This document shows, one piece after another, positions 44,876 to 53,436 of a stretch of DNA of 64,000 bases. The position numbers and the translations under genes are program-made. The stretch spans positions 1-64,000 of the forward strand of contig NZ_JASKMS010000017.1 of NCBI RefSeq assembly GCF_030124145.1, given 5' to 3'. Numbering within the stretch: the first letter of the stretch is position 1; each line of letters begins with the position of its first letter. The notes under the pieces are model-generated. The model was not told the origin of the DNA, made no database searches, and saw only the letters and a program-made list of their open reading frames with translations. This stretch comes from Streptomyces sp. 378 (GTDB taxonomy: Bacteria > Actinomycetota > Actinomycetes > Streptomycetales > Streptomycetaceae).

Positions 44876-45517
44876 ATGAAGGCCATCCGGCCCGTACCCC
44901 GCACCCTGCTCCGGGACCGGGCGTACGCGGCGATCAGGGACGCCATCGTGGCCGGAGAGATCGAACCCGGCGCAGTGGTGCGGGACGCCGAACTCGCCGA
45001 GCTGCTCGGCCTGTCCCGGGCGCCGGTGCGGGAGGCGTTCTCCCGCCTGGTGGACGAGGGGCTGCTGGAGAGCAAACCGCAGAGCTACACCCGCGTGACC
45101 CCGCTGGTGGCCGCCGACGTGCGGGACGCCGCCGCCGTGGTCGGAGCCCTGCACGAACTCGTGACGCGGGCCGCCGTGCCCCGGCTGGATGCCGCGGACA
45201 TCGCCGCGATGCGCGCCGCCAACGAACGGTTCGCCGCTGCCGTGGGCGCCGGGGACGTCGACGCGGCGCTGCGTGCCGACGACGAACTGCACGACGTCCT
45301 CGTCCGCGTGAGCGGAAACCGCGCGGCCGCCGCGACCGTCGCCCGTTACACCCCGCTCATCCGCCGCCTGGAGCGACGGCGCTTCGGCGAGGGCGGCAGC
45401 TGCCGCTCGGCCGGGCTGCACGAGCGGCTGATCGACGCCTGCGCGGCCGGCGACGTGGCCGGGGCGGTCCACGTCACGGCGGAGATCTGGCGGGGGCTCG
45501 AAGAGCTCGCCGACTGA
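44876..45517 (+). CDS. GntR family regulator (FadR/FCD subfamily) of ACC deaminase
   Basis: 213 aa. N-terminal winged helix with LRDRAYAAIRDAIVAGEIEP and LLGLSRAPVREAFSRLVDEG (the GntR recognition helix), then a shortened helical FCD effector domain with DDELHDVLVRVSGN. No ribosome site is seen; a TAACAT (44862-44867) ends eight bases before the ATG, so the mRNA may be leaderless. It is 25 nt upstream of the ACC deaminase gene and probably controls it, in place of the Lrp-type AcdR of proteobacteria. Confidence 0.9.
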   Translation: MKAIRPVPRTLLRDRAYAAIRDAIVAGEIEPGAVVRDAELAELLGLSRAPVREAFSRLVDEGLLESKPQSYTRVTPLVAADVRDAAAVVGALHELVTRAAVPRLDAADIAAMRAANERFAAAVGAGDVDAALRADDELHDVLVRVSGNRAAAATVARYTPLIRRLERRRFGEGGSCRSAGLHERLIDACAAGDVAGAVHVTAEIWRGLEELAD

Positions 45518-45542
45518 GACGGACCCGACTCAGGGAGGACCC

Positions 45543-46559
45543 ATGTCCCTATCCGCGTACGAGCGTTACCCCCTGCTCTTCGGGCCCTCGCCCGTACACC
45601 CCCTGGAACGGCTCACCGCGCACCTCGGCGGCGCCTCCCTCTGGGCCAAGCGCGAGGACTGCAACTCCGGTGTGGCGTACGGCGGCAACAAGACCCGCAA
45701 ACTGGAGTACCTGGTCGCCGACGCGCTCGCCCAGGGCTGCGACACGCTCGTGTCGATCGGCGGGGTGCAGTCCAACCACACCCGCCAGGTCGCGGCCGTC
45801 GCCGCCCGGGTCGGCCTCGCGTGCGTGCTCGTGCAGGAGAGCTGGGTGGACTGGCCCGACGCGGTGTACGACAAGGTCGGCAACATCCTGATCAGCCGGC
45901 TCGCCGGGGCCGATGTGCGGCTGGTGAGGGCCGGGTTCGGCATCGGCTTCAAGGAGAGCTGGGAGCAGGCGCTCAGGGAGGTCGAGGAGTCGGGCGGCAA
46001 GCCGTACGCCATCCCGGCCGGTGCCTCCGACCATCCGCTCGGCGGCCTCGGCTTCGCCGGGTGGGCCTACGAGGTCGCCGAACAGGAGCGGGAGCTGGGC
46101 GTCTTCTTCGACACCGTCGTGGTGTGCTCGGTGACCGGATCGACCCAGGCCGGCATGGTCGCCGGGTTCGCCGCGCTGGAGGAGGCGGGCGGGCGGCCCC
46201 GGCGTGTGCTCGGCATCGACGCCTCGGCGAAACCGGCCGCCACCCGCACCCAGATCGCCCGTATCGCCCACCGCACCGGGCGGCTGATCGGTGTGAAGCG
46301 CGAGCTGACCGAGTCCGACGTCGCACTCGACGAGCGGTACCACGCCGGTGTCTACGGCGTTCCCGACGAGACCACCCTGGCGGCGATGCGACTCGCGGCC
46401 AGGACGGAGGGAATGGTCACCGACCCCGTGTACGAGGGCAAGTCCATGGCCGGGATGACCGACCTGGTGGCGAGGGGCGAGATCGGCCGCGACGCCACGG
46501 TCCTCTACGCCCATCTGGGCGGTCAGCCGGCACTGAACGCCTACAGCGCGCTGTTCTGA
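45543..46559 (+). CDS. acdS: 1-aminocyclopropane-1-carboxylate (ACC) deaminase
   Basis: PLP enzyme that splits the plant ethylene precursor ACC into 2-oxobutyrate and ammonia, 338 aa, the exact family length. Seen: ERYPLLFGPSPVHPLERLTA, the PLP lysine in GGNKTRKLEYL, VSIGGVQSNHTRQVAAVAAR, SVTGSTQAGMVAGFA, and the discriminating active-site pair: Glu in TDPVYEGKSM and Leu in YAHLGG, which mark true AcdS rather than D-cysteine desulfhydrase. One oddity: QSNHTRQ has His where the Pseudomonas enzyme has Gln. GGGAGG precedes the ATG. Suggests a plant- or soil-associated life. Confidence 0.93.
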   Translation: MSLSAYERYPLLFGPSPVHPLERLTAHLGGASLWAKREDCNSGVAYGGNKTRKLEYLVADALAQGCDTLVSIGGVQSNHTRQVAAVAARVGLACVLVQESWVDWPDAVYDKVGNILISRLAGADVRLVRAGFGIGFKESWEQALREVEESGGKPYAIPAGASDHPLGGLGFAGWAYEVAEQERELGVFFDTVVVCSVTGSTQAGMVAGFAALEEAGGRPRRVLGIDASAKPAATRTQIARIAHRTGRLIGVKRELTESDVALDERYHAGVYGVPDETTLAAMRLAARTEGMVTDPVYEGKSMAGMTDLVARGEIGRDATVLYAHLGGQPALNAYSALF

Positions 46560-46651
46560 CCGCCGCTGCCTCGCCGCCCGCGGGCGGGCACGGGAATCAT
46601 CCGGCGGGCCGTCGGGTTGTCGCGGGCATCCGACGTCCTGGAGGAGCCGCC

Positions 46652-47056
46652 ATGTCCGACGAGCCGGCCGTTCGCCAACTGCGCCTGGTCGTGACCGCCG
46701 ACGACTACGATGCCGCACTGCACTTCTACCGGGACGTGCTCGGTCTGGCAGAGCAGGCCGCGTTCGCGTCGGAGGACGGGCGGGTCACGATCCTCGACGC
46801 CGGGCGGGCCACCCTGGAGCTGACCGACCCGAACCACGCCGCGTTCATCGACGAGGTGGAGGTGGGGCGGCGGGTGGCCGGGCACATCCGGGTCGCCTTC
46901 CAGGTGGACGACTCCGTCGCCACCACGGCGAAGCTGGCGGCCGCCGGCGCCGAGGTCGTCGCCGAGCCGACCCGCACCCCGTGGAACTCCTTGAACTCCC
47001 GGCTCGAAGCCCCCGGTGCCCTTCAGCTGACGCTGTTCACCGAGATCGGCGACTGA
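46652..47056 (+). CDS. VOC (glyoxalase/bleomycin resistance) superfamily protein
   Basis: 134 aa, one VOC module of paired beta-alpha-beta-beta-beta units: VRQLRLVVTADDYDAALHFY and RDVLGLAEQAAF at the N-terminus, GHIRVAFQVDDSVATTAKLA and RLEAPGALQLTLFTE at the C-terminus. Metal ligands characteristic of glyoxalase I are not all evident (first strand has Arg-Gln-Leu-Arg), so it may be a binding or isomerase-like member. GGAGGAG precedes the ATG. 92 nt after acdS; may be in the same transcript but no functional link is clear. Confidence 0.88.
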   Translation: MSDEPAVRQLRLVVTADDYDAALHFYRDVLGLAEQAAFASEDGRVTILDAGRATLELTDPNHAAFIDEVEVGRRVAGHIRVAFQVDDSVATTAKLAAAGAEVVAEPTRTPWNSLNSRLEAPGALQLTLFTEIGD

Positions 47057-47374
47057 CGGGGGTGGTCGGTGCCGGGGCGAGGGGCCGGAGGGGGCGGTCG
47101 GCTGCGGGCGGCGTCTGGGGCGTCTGGTGGCGCTGGGTGGGGGCGCGCGTCTTGGCCTGATGCCGGGTGGGGGTCGGGGCCGCGCCGGGGGGTGTCCGTC
47201 CTCGGAACGGCGCGATGGGCCCTCATACCGACTGACTGGCGTTGACGCGCCAACCGCTGCGGGCGGACATCCCCCGACACGGCCCCTTCTCGCCGTACGC
47301 GGGTGCGGACCGGCGGGGGCCTCCGTCCGGCTGCCCCTGCCGGGCGGGCAGTGGCGCCGGATACAGTGCTGCGC
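47057..47374. other. Intergenic region upstream of the LacI-type gene
   Basis: About 318 nt, very G-rich in its first half. The only structured site noticed is GTTGACGCGCCAAC (47241-47254), a near-perfect inverted repeat (12 of 14) of LacI-operator shape. A TACAGT at 47362-47367 is a likely -10. No gene seen. Confidence 0.45.
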
Positions 47375-48400
47375 GTGTGGACCGACAATCAGCGTGCCGA
47401 ACGGCTTGACGGTGCCCGGCGCCGGGCCACGATCCACGACGTCGCACGCCTGGCCGGGGTGTCGCGCCAGACGGTCTCCCGGGCGGTCAACGACAAGGGC
47501 GAGATCGATCCCGGCACCAAGGAGCGCGTCCTGGAGGCGGCGCGGCTCCTGGACTACCGGCCGAGCCGTTTCGCCCGCGGACTCGTCCAGAAGGGCGCGG
47601 TGACGGCCGGCCTGGTCATCCCGGACCTGCGCAACCCGTTCTTCCCCGAAGTGGCCGCCGGGGTGCTGGAGGCGGCCGAGCAGCGTGGCTGGCAGGTCGT
47701 CGTGTGGGACTCCCGGATCGACGAGGCCAGGGAGCGGGAAGCGCTCGACGTGCTCTCCCACCAGGCGGACGCGGTCGTCGGCTACTTCAAGGACCCGGAC
47801 GACGTGCTCGCCCGGCACCTCGGGGGCGTTCCGCTGGTGCTGCTGGAGCGCGGACCGCGGCAGACCCGGTTCGCGGCCGTGGGCATCGACGCCACCACCG
47901 GCGTCGAACAGGGCATGAACCATCTGTTCCGCGCCGGGCACCGCAGGATCGGCATGCTGGACGGCGTGCACGGCCCCGGCCCCCGCAGACAGGCCTTCCT
48001 GGAGCAGGCCCGGCGGCTCGGACTGCCCGTCGACGAGGACTGGGTCGTGACGTGCCCCGAGCACAGCGTGGTGGGCGGCGAGGCCGGCTTGGACCGGTTG
48101 CTGACCGCGCGGCCCGGGATCACCGCGGTCTTCGGCTTCAACGACCTGATCGCGGTCGGGGCGACGCGTGCCGCCCGTCGCCGTGGCCGGAGCGTCCCGC
48201 AGGATCTGGCCGTGCTCGGTTTCGACGGCCTCTCCCTGGGCGAGTTGGTCGAACCCGCCCTGACCACCCTGCACATCGACAAGCGGCAGTTGGGACGGCT
48301 GGCCGTGGAGCAGGTGGCCCGGCTGCGCGCGGGTGAGGAGCCACTGCGGGGCGCCGACGCGTGGGTGACGCCCGAACTCGTGATCCGCGACTCCGCCTGA
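47375..48400 (+). CDS. LacI family transcriptional regulator
   Basis: 341 aa. N-terminal HTH: ATIHDVARLAGVSRQTVSRA followed by VNDKGEIDPGTKERVLEAAR, the classical LacI headpiece and hinge. C-terminal periplasmic-binding-like domain: AGLVIPDLRNPFFPEVAAGV, GHRRIGMLDG, TAVFGFNDLIAVGATRAARR, LAVLGFDGLSLGELVEPALT. The GTG at 47375 lies seven bases after a TACAGT -10-like hexamer, so the mRNA is probably leaderless. No sugar transporter genes are adjacent, so its target operon is unknown; the palindrome at 47241-47254 could mediate autoregulation. Confidence 0.93.
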   Translation: MWTDNQRAERLDGARRRATIHDVARLAGVSRQTVSRAVNDKGEIDPGTKERVLEAARLLDYRPSRFARGLVQKGAVTAGLVIPDLRNPFFPEVAAGVLEAAEQRGWQVVVWDSRIDEAREREALDVLSHQADAVVGYFKDPDDVLARHLGGVPLVLLERGPRQTRFAAVGIDATTGVEQGMNHLFRAGHRRIGMLDGVHGPGPRRQAFLEQARRLGLPVDEDWVVTCPEHSVVGGEAGLDRLLTARPGITAVFGFNDLIAVGATRAARRRGRSVPQDLAVLGFDGLSLGELVEPALTTLHIDKRQLGRLAVEQVARLRAGEEPLRGADAWVTPELVIRDSA

Positions 48401-48470
48401 TTCCGGCCGGTCCGGTGCCCGCCGTCTCGGTAGGGTGCGCGGAGAGTCCCCGTTCGTGAGGAGTGGTCGC

Positions 48471-49040
48471 GTGGTGCGGGTCAGGCCCATGCGGGCGGAT
48501 GCCCGGCGTAACCACGAGCGGTTGCTGAGGGTGGCCGTGGAGGCGTTCGCCGAGCACGGGGAGGGGGCCTCGCTCGACGACATCGCCAAGCGTGCCGGGG
48601 TCGGCTCCGGCACGCTCTACCGGCACTTCCCGACCCGGCGGGCGCTGCTGGAGGCCGCGTACCTGGACCGGATCGAGGCGATCGCGGCCCGGGCCGGTGT
48701 GCTCGCCGCCGAACGGTCACCGGGCGAGGCGCTGGGGGAGTGGCTGTACGAGCTGGGCGCCGGGATGATCCGGATGCGCGGGCTGAAGGCGCTGCTGGGT
48801 CCGGCCGTCACGGACTCCGGGTCCCTCGTGAACACGGCCTGCGGCGACCCGGTCAAGGCCGCGGCGGGGCGGCTGGTGCGGGCGGCGCAGGAGGAGGGCA
48901 CGCTGCGGCGGGACGTCGACCCGATCGATGTGCTGAGGCTGGCGCACGGGGTGGCGACGGCGTCGGAACTGGCGGACGGGGAGGACCGGCACATCCGGCG
49001 GTATCTGACGCTGCTGATGGAGGGACTGGGGCGTCGCTGA
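48471..49040 (+). CDS. TetR family transcriptional regulator
   Basis: 189 aa. HTH: MRADARRNHERLLRVAVEAF, DDIAKRAGVGSGTLYRHFPT, a standard TetR_N domain; the C-terminal domain has PGEALGEWLYELGAGMIRMR, typical of the SbtR-like group common in streptomycetes. GTG at 48471 preceded by GAGGAG. No partner gene is directly adjacent on the same strand (LacI ends 70 nt before; TerD converges), so the target is unknown. Confidence 0.9.
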   Translation: MVRVRPMRADARRNHERLLRVAVEAFAEHGEGASLDDIAKRAGVGSGTLYRHFPTRRALLEAAYLDRIEAIAARAGVLAAERSPGEALGEWLYELGAGMIRMRGLKALLGPAVTDSGSLVNTACGDPVKAAAGRLVRAAQEEGTLRRDVDPIDVLRLAHGVATASELADGEDRHIRRYLTLLMEGLGRR

Positions 49041-49051
49041 TCCCGCGAGCC

Positions 49052-49077
49052 GGACGCCCCCCGGAGAGGGGGCGTCC
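49052..49077. terminator. Bidirectional terminator between tetR and the TerD gene
   Basis: GGACGCCCCC-CGGAGA-GGGGGCGTCC: a 10-bp perfect stem with a six-base loop between convergent genes. Confidence 0.8.
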
Positions 49078-49096
49078 CGGGAGGCCGGTGCGGTGC

Positions 49097-50305
49097 TTAC
49101 AGGGCCTGCGCCGCCGGCTTCACCATCCCCCTCACCGTGCGGGACTTCACGAAGTCGCCCATGGCCGTCATGTCCCACTCGCCGGAGAACTGGCGGATCA
49201 GCTTGGCCATCAGGACGCCGGTCTGGGGCTCGGCGCCGGTGAGGTCGAAGCGGACCAGTTCCTCGCCGGTCGTGCCGTCCAGGAGGCGGCAGTAGGCCTT
49301 GGCGACCTCCGTGAACTTCTGGCCGGAGAAGGAGTTGACCGTGAAGACCAGGCCCGTGACCTCCTGGGGCAGTCGGCCGAGGTCGACCGTGATGACCTCG
49401 TCGTCGCCGCCGCCCTCGCCCGTGAGGTTGTCGCCGGAGTGCCGGATCGCGCCGCCCACGATCTGCAGCTTGCCGAAGTAGCAGCTGTCGATGTGGTTGC
49501 GCTGTGGCCCGTAGGCGATGACCGAGGCGTCCAGGTCGATGTCCTTGCCGCGGTACGCGGGCTCCCAGCCGAGTCCCATCTTGACCGAGGAGAGCAGGGG
49601 GCGGCCGCCCTTGATCAGGGAGACGGTCTGGTTCTTCTGGAGACTGACGCGGCCCTTGTCGAGGTTGATCTTCCCGGCGCCGGGGGCGGGCGGCGGAGGC
49701 GTGGCCGGGGCGGCCGGGGGCGCGGCGGGAGCGGAGCGGGGCGGGGCGGGCGGCTGCACCGGGGCCGGCGGCGGGGTCATCGGCTGGGCCGGGGCGGCGG
49801 CCGGTTCCTCCACCGTGACGCCGAAGTCCGTGGCGATGCCCGCGAGGCCGTTGGAGTATCCCTGGCCGACGGCCCGGGCCTTCCACTGGCCGTTGCGCAG
49901 GTAGACCTCCACGATCACCAGGGCCGTCTCGTCACCGAGCTGCGGGGGCGTGAAGGACGCCAGGACGGAGTTGTCGTCCGCGTTGCGGATCGTGGCCGTC
50001 GGTTCGATGCCCCGGAAGGTCTGGCCCGCGGCGTCCGGGCTGGCCGTGACGACGATCTTCTCGATGCCGGGCGGCACGGCGGTCGTGTCGACCACGATCG
50101 CGTCGGGCGCACCGCCGCCGCCCGAGCGGTAGGTCACGCCCGCGCCCGAGGGCTGGTTGTAGAAGATGAAGTCGTCGTCGGAGCGCACCTTGCCGTCGGC
50201 GGTGAGCAGCAGGCCCGATACGTCGAGCCGCTCCGGGGCGGTGACGTCCACCGTCACGCGGGCGGCGGACAGGGGGATGTTCGAGCCGGGGGTCATAGCT
50301 GTCAT
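49097..50305 (-). CDS. Double TerD-domain stress protein
   Basis: 402 aa, cytoplasmic. A first TerD-like domain (about residues 1-165) has TPGSNIPLSAARVTVDVTAP, SDDDFIFYNQPSG and IEKIVVTASPDAAGQTF. A Pro/Ala-rich linker (about residues 168-205) separates it from a second, CABP/TerZ-like domain with INLDKGRVSLQKNQTVSLIK, LGWEPAYRGKDIDLDASVIA and DDEVITVDLGRLP. TerD domains bind Ca2+ through acidic residues and take part in tellurite and general stress resistance. Fused two-domain versions are frequent in streptomycetes, but no other ter genes are here. Confidence 0.92.
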   Translation of the reverse strand: MTAMTPGSNIPLSAARVTVDVTAPERLDVSGLLLTADGKVRSDDDFIFYNQPSGAGVTYRSGGGGAPDAIVVDTTAVPPGIEKIVVTASPDAAGQTFRGIEPTATIRNADDNSVLASFTPPQLGDETALVIVEVYLRNGQWKARAVGQGYSNGLAGIATDFGVTVEEPAAAPAQPMTPPPAPVQPPAPPRSAPAAPPAAPATPPPPAPGAGKINLDKGRVSLQKNQTVSLIKGGRPLLSSVKMGLGWEPAYRGKDIDLDASVIAYGPQRNHIDSCYFGKLQIVGGAIRHSGDNLTGEGGGDDEVITVDLGRLPQEVTGLVFTVNSFSGQKFTEVAKAYCRLLDGTTGEELVRFDLTGAEPQTGVLMAKLIRQFSGEWDMTAMGDFVKSRTVRGMVKPAAQAL

Positions 50306-50360
50306 GCCGGGTGAACGAGCGAGGTGGTTTTGCCGTTCCCTTACCTTGGGGCCAATCGGG

Positions 50361-50582
50361 TCAGCGGCGATTGCGGGGGTGGTCCCGGGCGGCGCGTTCG
50401 TTGCCCCGCTTGTAGTTGCCGGTCCAGCGGGCCATGACGAGCTGTGGGTCGGAGGTCTCGACCTCGGCGAGGAACTGTGCGGCCCGGGGGCCGTTCAGCA
50501 GGGTGGCGGGGCGGCCGTGGTGGGTGATGCGGACGGTTCCGGCCGCGTGCTGCTCGTAGGCGAATCCCTGGGGTCGTGGCAT
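50361..50582 (-). CDS. Small conserved hypothetical protein
   Basis: 73 aa from ATG 50582 (MPRPQGFAYEQHAAGTVRIT). Contains HHGRPATLLNGPRAAQFLAE and a basic C-terminus YKRGNERAARDHPRNRR. Looks like a short beta-alpha protein that could bind nucleic acid, but no family is recognised. Codon bias is normal. It lies 55 nt upstream of the TerD gene stop-side neighbour arrangement and after a terminator, so it probably has its own promoter. Confidence 0.7.
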   Translation of the reverse strand: MPRPQGFAYEQHAAGTVRITHHGRPATLLNGPRAAQFLAEVETSDPQLVMARWTGNYKRGNERAARDHPRNRR

Positions 50583-50599
50583 GGCGTGAGCGTACGGGG

Positions 50600-50638
50600 G
50601 CGAGGGCGGGCGTCCCACCGGATTTCGCCCGCCCTCGC
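50600..50638 (-). terminator. Terminator of the polyol ABC/dehydrogenase operon
   Basis: GCGAGGGCGGGCG, a 13-base loop, and CGCCCGCCCTCGC; a 13-bp perfect stem beginning 22 nt after the dehydrogenase stop on the minus strand. Confidence 0.75.
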
Positions 50639-50660
50639 GCCTGCGCGGTGGCCCGTCGCC

Positions 50661-51650
50661 CTACGGCACGACCACGATCTTGCGGCCGACCCCGGAGGCG
50701 AACTGCTCCAGCGCCTCGGGGTACCGCTCCAGCGGGATCCGGTCGCTGATGAAGACCTCCGGGTCGAGGACGCCGTTCGCGAAGAGTTCCGCCGCGCGCT
50801 CGAAGCTGTGCAGGACGGCCATCGAACCCGTGATGGTGATCTCCTGGTTGTAGATGCGGTACGGGTCGATCGTGACGCGGGTCGCGTAGTCCGCCACCCC
50901 GAACTGCAGGAACGTGCCCGCCTTGGCCACCCGGTCCAGGCCGTCCTGGATCGCCGCCGCGTTGCCCGTGGCGTCGACGACCAGGTCCCAGCCCTGCGGG
51001 CGGTCCAGTTCGTCGGGGTTCGCCGCGGACGCCGAGACGCCGAGGCGGCGGGCCGTCTCCAACCGGGCGGGGTTCACATCGACCATGTCCACGCTCGCCG
51101 CGCCGGTGCGCTTGGCCAGCTCCAGCATCATCAGGCCCATCGTGCCGGAGCCGTAGATCAGGACGTGGGCGCCGAGGCGCGACTGGAGGACGTCGTAGCC
51201 GCGGACCGCGCAGGACAGCGGCTCCACGAGAGCGGCGTCCTCGGTGCGGACGTGGTCGGGGAGCTTGACGCAGTTCGCCACGGGGGCGACCGCGTACCGT
51301 GCCGCTCCTCCGGCGGTCGTGACGCCGATCGCCGCCCAGCGTTCGCAGAGGTTGTTGTGCCCGGTGCGGCAGTAACGGCACTCGAAGCAGTACAGGGACG
51401 GGTCGACGGCGACCCGGTCGCCCACCGCCACCTCGGTGACCTGCGTGCCGACCCCGACCACCGCGCCCGCGAACTCGTGCCCGGGCACGATCGGCAGCTT
51501 CGGGGCGAACTCGCCCTGGAGGATGTGGAGATCGGTTCCGCACAGGCCGCAGGCCGCGACCTCGACCACGACGTCGCGCGGTCCTGGCGTCGGGTCCGGG
51601 ACCTCGGTGACGACGGCCCTGCCCACGGACTCGATGACGGCGGCCTTCAT
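50661..51650 (-). CDS. Zinc-dependent medium-chain dehydrogenase (sorbitol dehydrogenase-like)
   Basis: NAD(P)-dependent polyol or sugar alcohol dehydrogenase, 329 aa. Catalytic zinc ligands in CGLCGTDLHI and GHEFAGAVVGVG; structural zinc cysteines in CFECRYCRTGHNNLC; Rossmann motif VLIYGSGTMGLMMLELAK (GSGTMG). The ATG overlaps the stop of the upstream permease by 4 nt. The preceding genes are a binding protein and two permeases, which indicates oxidation of the imported polyol (sorbitol, mannitol or similar) in the cytosol. Confidence 0.93.
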   Translation of the reverse strand: MKAAVIESVGRAVVTEVPDPTPGPRDVVVEVAACGLCGTDLHILQGEFAPKLPIVPGHEFAGAVVGVGTQVTEVAVGDRVAVDPSLYCFECRYCRTGHNNLCERWAAIGVTTAGGAARYAVAPVANCVKLPDHVRTEDAALVEPLSCAVRGYDVLQSRLGAHVLIYGSGTMGLMMLELAKRTGAASVDMVDVNPARLETARRLGVSASAANPDELDRPQGWDLVVDATGNAAAIQDGLDRVAKAGTFLQFGVADYATRVTIDPYRIYNQEITITGSMAVLHSFERAAELFANGVLDPEVFISDRIPLERYPEALEQFASGVGRKIVVVP

Positions 51651-52498
51651 TTCACGGCTCCCAACGACAGACCCTGGACCAGCTTGTCCTGGGCGGCGAA
51701 CCCCGCGGCGAGCACCGGCAGGGAGATGACGAGCGACGCGGCGCACACCTTCGCCAGGAACAGGCCCTGGCTGGTGATGAAGCCGGTCAGGAAGACGGGG
51801 GCGGTCTCGGCGACCACACCGGTCAGCACCCGGGCGAACAGCAGCTCGTTCCAGCTGAAGATGAAGCAGATCAGGGCGGTGGCGGCGATGCCGGGGAGGG
51901 AGATCGGTGCGACCACGCGCGCGAGGACCGTCGGCAGCCGTGCTCCGTCCACCCGGGCCGCCTCGATCACCGCGACCGGGATCTCGGCGAGGAACGACTG
52001 CATCATCCACACCGCGATCGGCAGGTTCATGGAGGTGTAGAGGATGACCAGCAGCCAGATGTTGTCGAGCATCCCGGTGTTCTTGGCGAACAGGTAGATC
52101 GGCAGCAGGCCGGCCACCACGGGCAGCATCTTCGTGGAGAGGAAGAAGAACAGCACGTCCGTCCACTTGCGGACGCGGTTGATGGACAGCGCGTACGCCG
52201 CCGGGAAGGCCAGCAGCAGGACCAGCAGTGTCGAGGCCACGGACGCGACCAGGGAGTTGATCAGGGCCGGCCAGGGGCTGGCGCCGCCGCCCGCGCCGAA
52301 GAACTCGCGGTAGCCGTCCAGGGTCAGCGAAGCCGCGAAGGACGGCGGGTTGGTCGCCGCGTCCGCCTCCGAGTGCAAGGACGTCAGTGCCATCCACGCG
52401 ATGGGCAGGAAGAACGCGATGCCGAGCAGCCAGGCCAGCAGGCCCAGGCCCGCTCCCTTGCCACGGACACGGCGGGCACGCGGTGCGGTGGTGCTCAT
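51647..52498 (-). CDS. Polyol/sugar ABC transporter permease (MalG type)
   Basis: 283 aa, six TM helices. WLLGIAFFLPIAWMALTSLH at the N-terminus, EAA loop VAVIEAARVDGARLPTVLAR, and C-terminal QDKLVQGLSLGAVK. The N-terminal MFLPIxWMxLTSLKTEADA pattern with SFLAEIP is frequent in sorbitol/mannitol (SmoG/MtlG) permeases. Start and stop each overlap neighbours by 4 nt. Confidence 0.94.
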   Translation of the reverse strand: MSTTAPRARRVRGKGAGLGLLAWLLGIAFFLPIAWMALTSLHSEADAATNPPSFAASLTLDGYREFFGAGGGASPWPALINSLVASVASTLLVLLLAFPAAYALSINRVRKWTDVLFFFLSTKMLPVVAGLLPIYLFAKNTGMLDNIWLLVILYTSMNLPIAVWMMQSFLAEIPVAVIEAARVDGARLPTVLARVVAPISLPGIAATALICFIFSWNELLFARVLTGVVAETAPVFLTGFITSQGLFLAKVCAASLVISLPVLAAGFAAQDKLVQGLSLGAVK

Positions 52499-53436
52499 GC
52501 GCGGGACACCTCCTCGCGGAACAGGGACGACACCACGCGCAGGGCGAAGGTCGCGATGACGATCGAGCCGATGACCACCAGGACGCCCGCGGCCGAGGCG
52601 AGTCCGTTCTCATGGGCCTGGTAGAAGCTCTGGTAGACGGTGTAGGGGAGGTTGGCGGTGCCCAGGCCGCCGGACGTGATCGTGAAGACCGCGTCGAAGT
52701 TCTGGACGATGTAGATCGAGCCCAGCAGGGCGCCCAGCTCGAGGTAGCGGCGCAGGTGGGGGAGCGTCAGATGGACGAAGATCTGCCAGTCGCTCGCGCC
52801 GTCGACCCGGGCCGCCTCGATCTGCTCGTGGTCCCGGCTCTGCAGGCCGGCGAGCAGGATCAGCATCATGAACGGCGTCCACTGCCACACGAGGGAGGCC
52901 TCGACGGCGAGCAGCGGGGTGGTGGAGATCCAGTCGGGCTGTGGGCCGCCCACATAGTGCAACAACCCGTTCAACAGGCCGTATTCAGGGTTGTAGAGCA
53001 CATGCTTCCAGAGCAGGGCCGCCGCGACGGGCACCACCAGGAAGGGCGCGATCAGCAGGGTCCGTACGAGGCCCCGGCCGCGGAACCTCCGGTCCAGCAG
53101 CAGGGCCAGGACGAGTCCGATGACCAGGCTGGCCAGGACCACCGCCACCGTGAGCAGCACGGTCGTCCACACCGACTGGCGCAGGCCCGGATCGGTGAGG
53201 ACCTCCCGGTAGTTGTCGACGCCGGTGAAGCGGCGGGCGTCGGGATAGAGGGAGTTCCAGTCGAAGAACGAGATCACCAGCGTGGCCACGAAGGGCAGCT
53301 GGGTGACGACGATCATGAAGATCAGGGCGGGCAGCAGCGGGGCGCGGGTCGCCCAGGCACGCAGCCGGGTGGAGGGGCGGCGGACCGGGGTGTGCAGCTC
53401 TGGTGCGGCCACGGGAGCCGTCGTGGTGGCGGTCAT
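52495..53436 (-). CDS. Polyol/sugar ABC transporter permease (MalF type)
   Basis: 313 aa. After a Thr/Ala-rich cytoplasmic tail, six TM helices start at PLLPALIFMIVVTQLPFVAT. It has VISFFDWNSLYPDARRFTGV, EAA loop EQIEAARVDGASDWQIFVHL, and FDAVFTITSGGLGTANLPYT. The SF(x)xWNLxxPxxxxFxGxxNY pattern is typical of SmoF/MtlF. ATG 53436 overlaps the binding-protein stop (ATGA); the open frame runs further upstream but only as a shadow of that gene. Confidence 0.94.
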   Translation of the reverse strand: MTATTTAPVAAPELHTPVRRPSTRLRAWATRAPLLPALIFMIVVTQLPFVATLVISFFDWNSLYPDARRFTGVDNYREVLTDPGLRQSVWTTVLLTVAVVLASLVIGLVLALLLDRRFRGRGLVRTLLIAPFLVVPVAAALLWKHVLYNPEYGLLNGLLHYVGGPQPDWISTTPLLAVEASLVWQWTPFMMLILLAGLQSRDHEQIEAARVDGASDWQIFVHLTLPHLRRYLELGALLGSIYIVQNFDAVFTITSGGLGTANLPYTVYQSFYQAHENGLASAAGVLVVIGSIVIATFALRVVSSLFREEVSRA

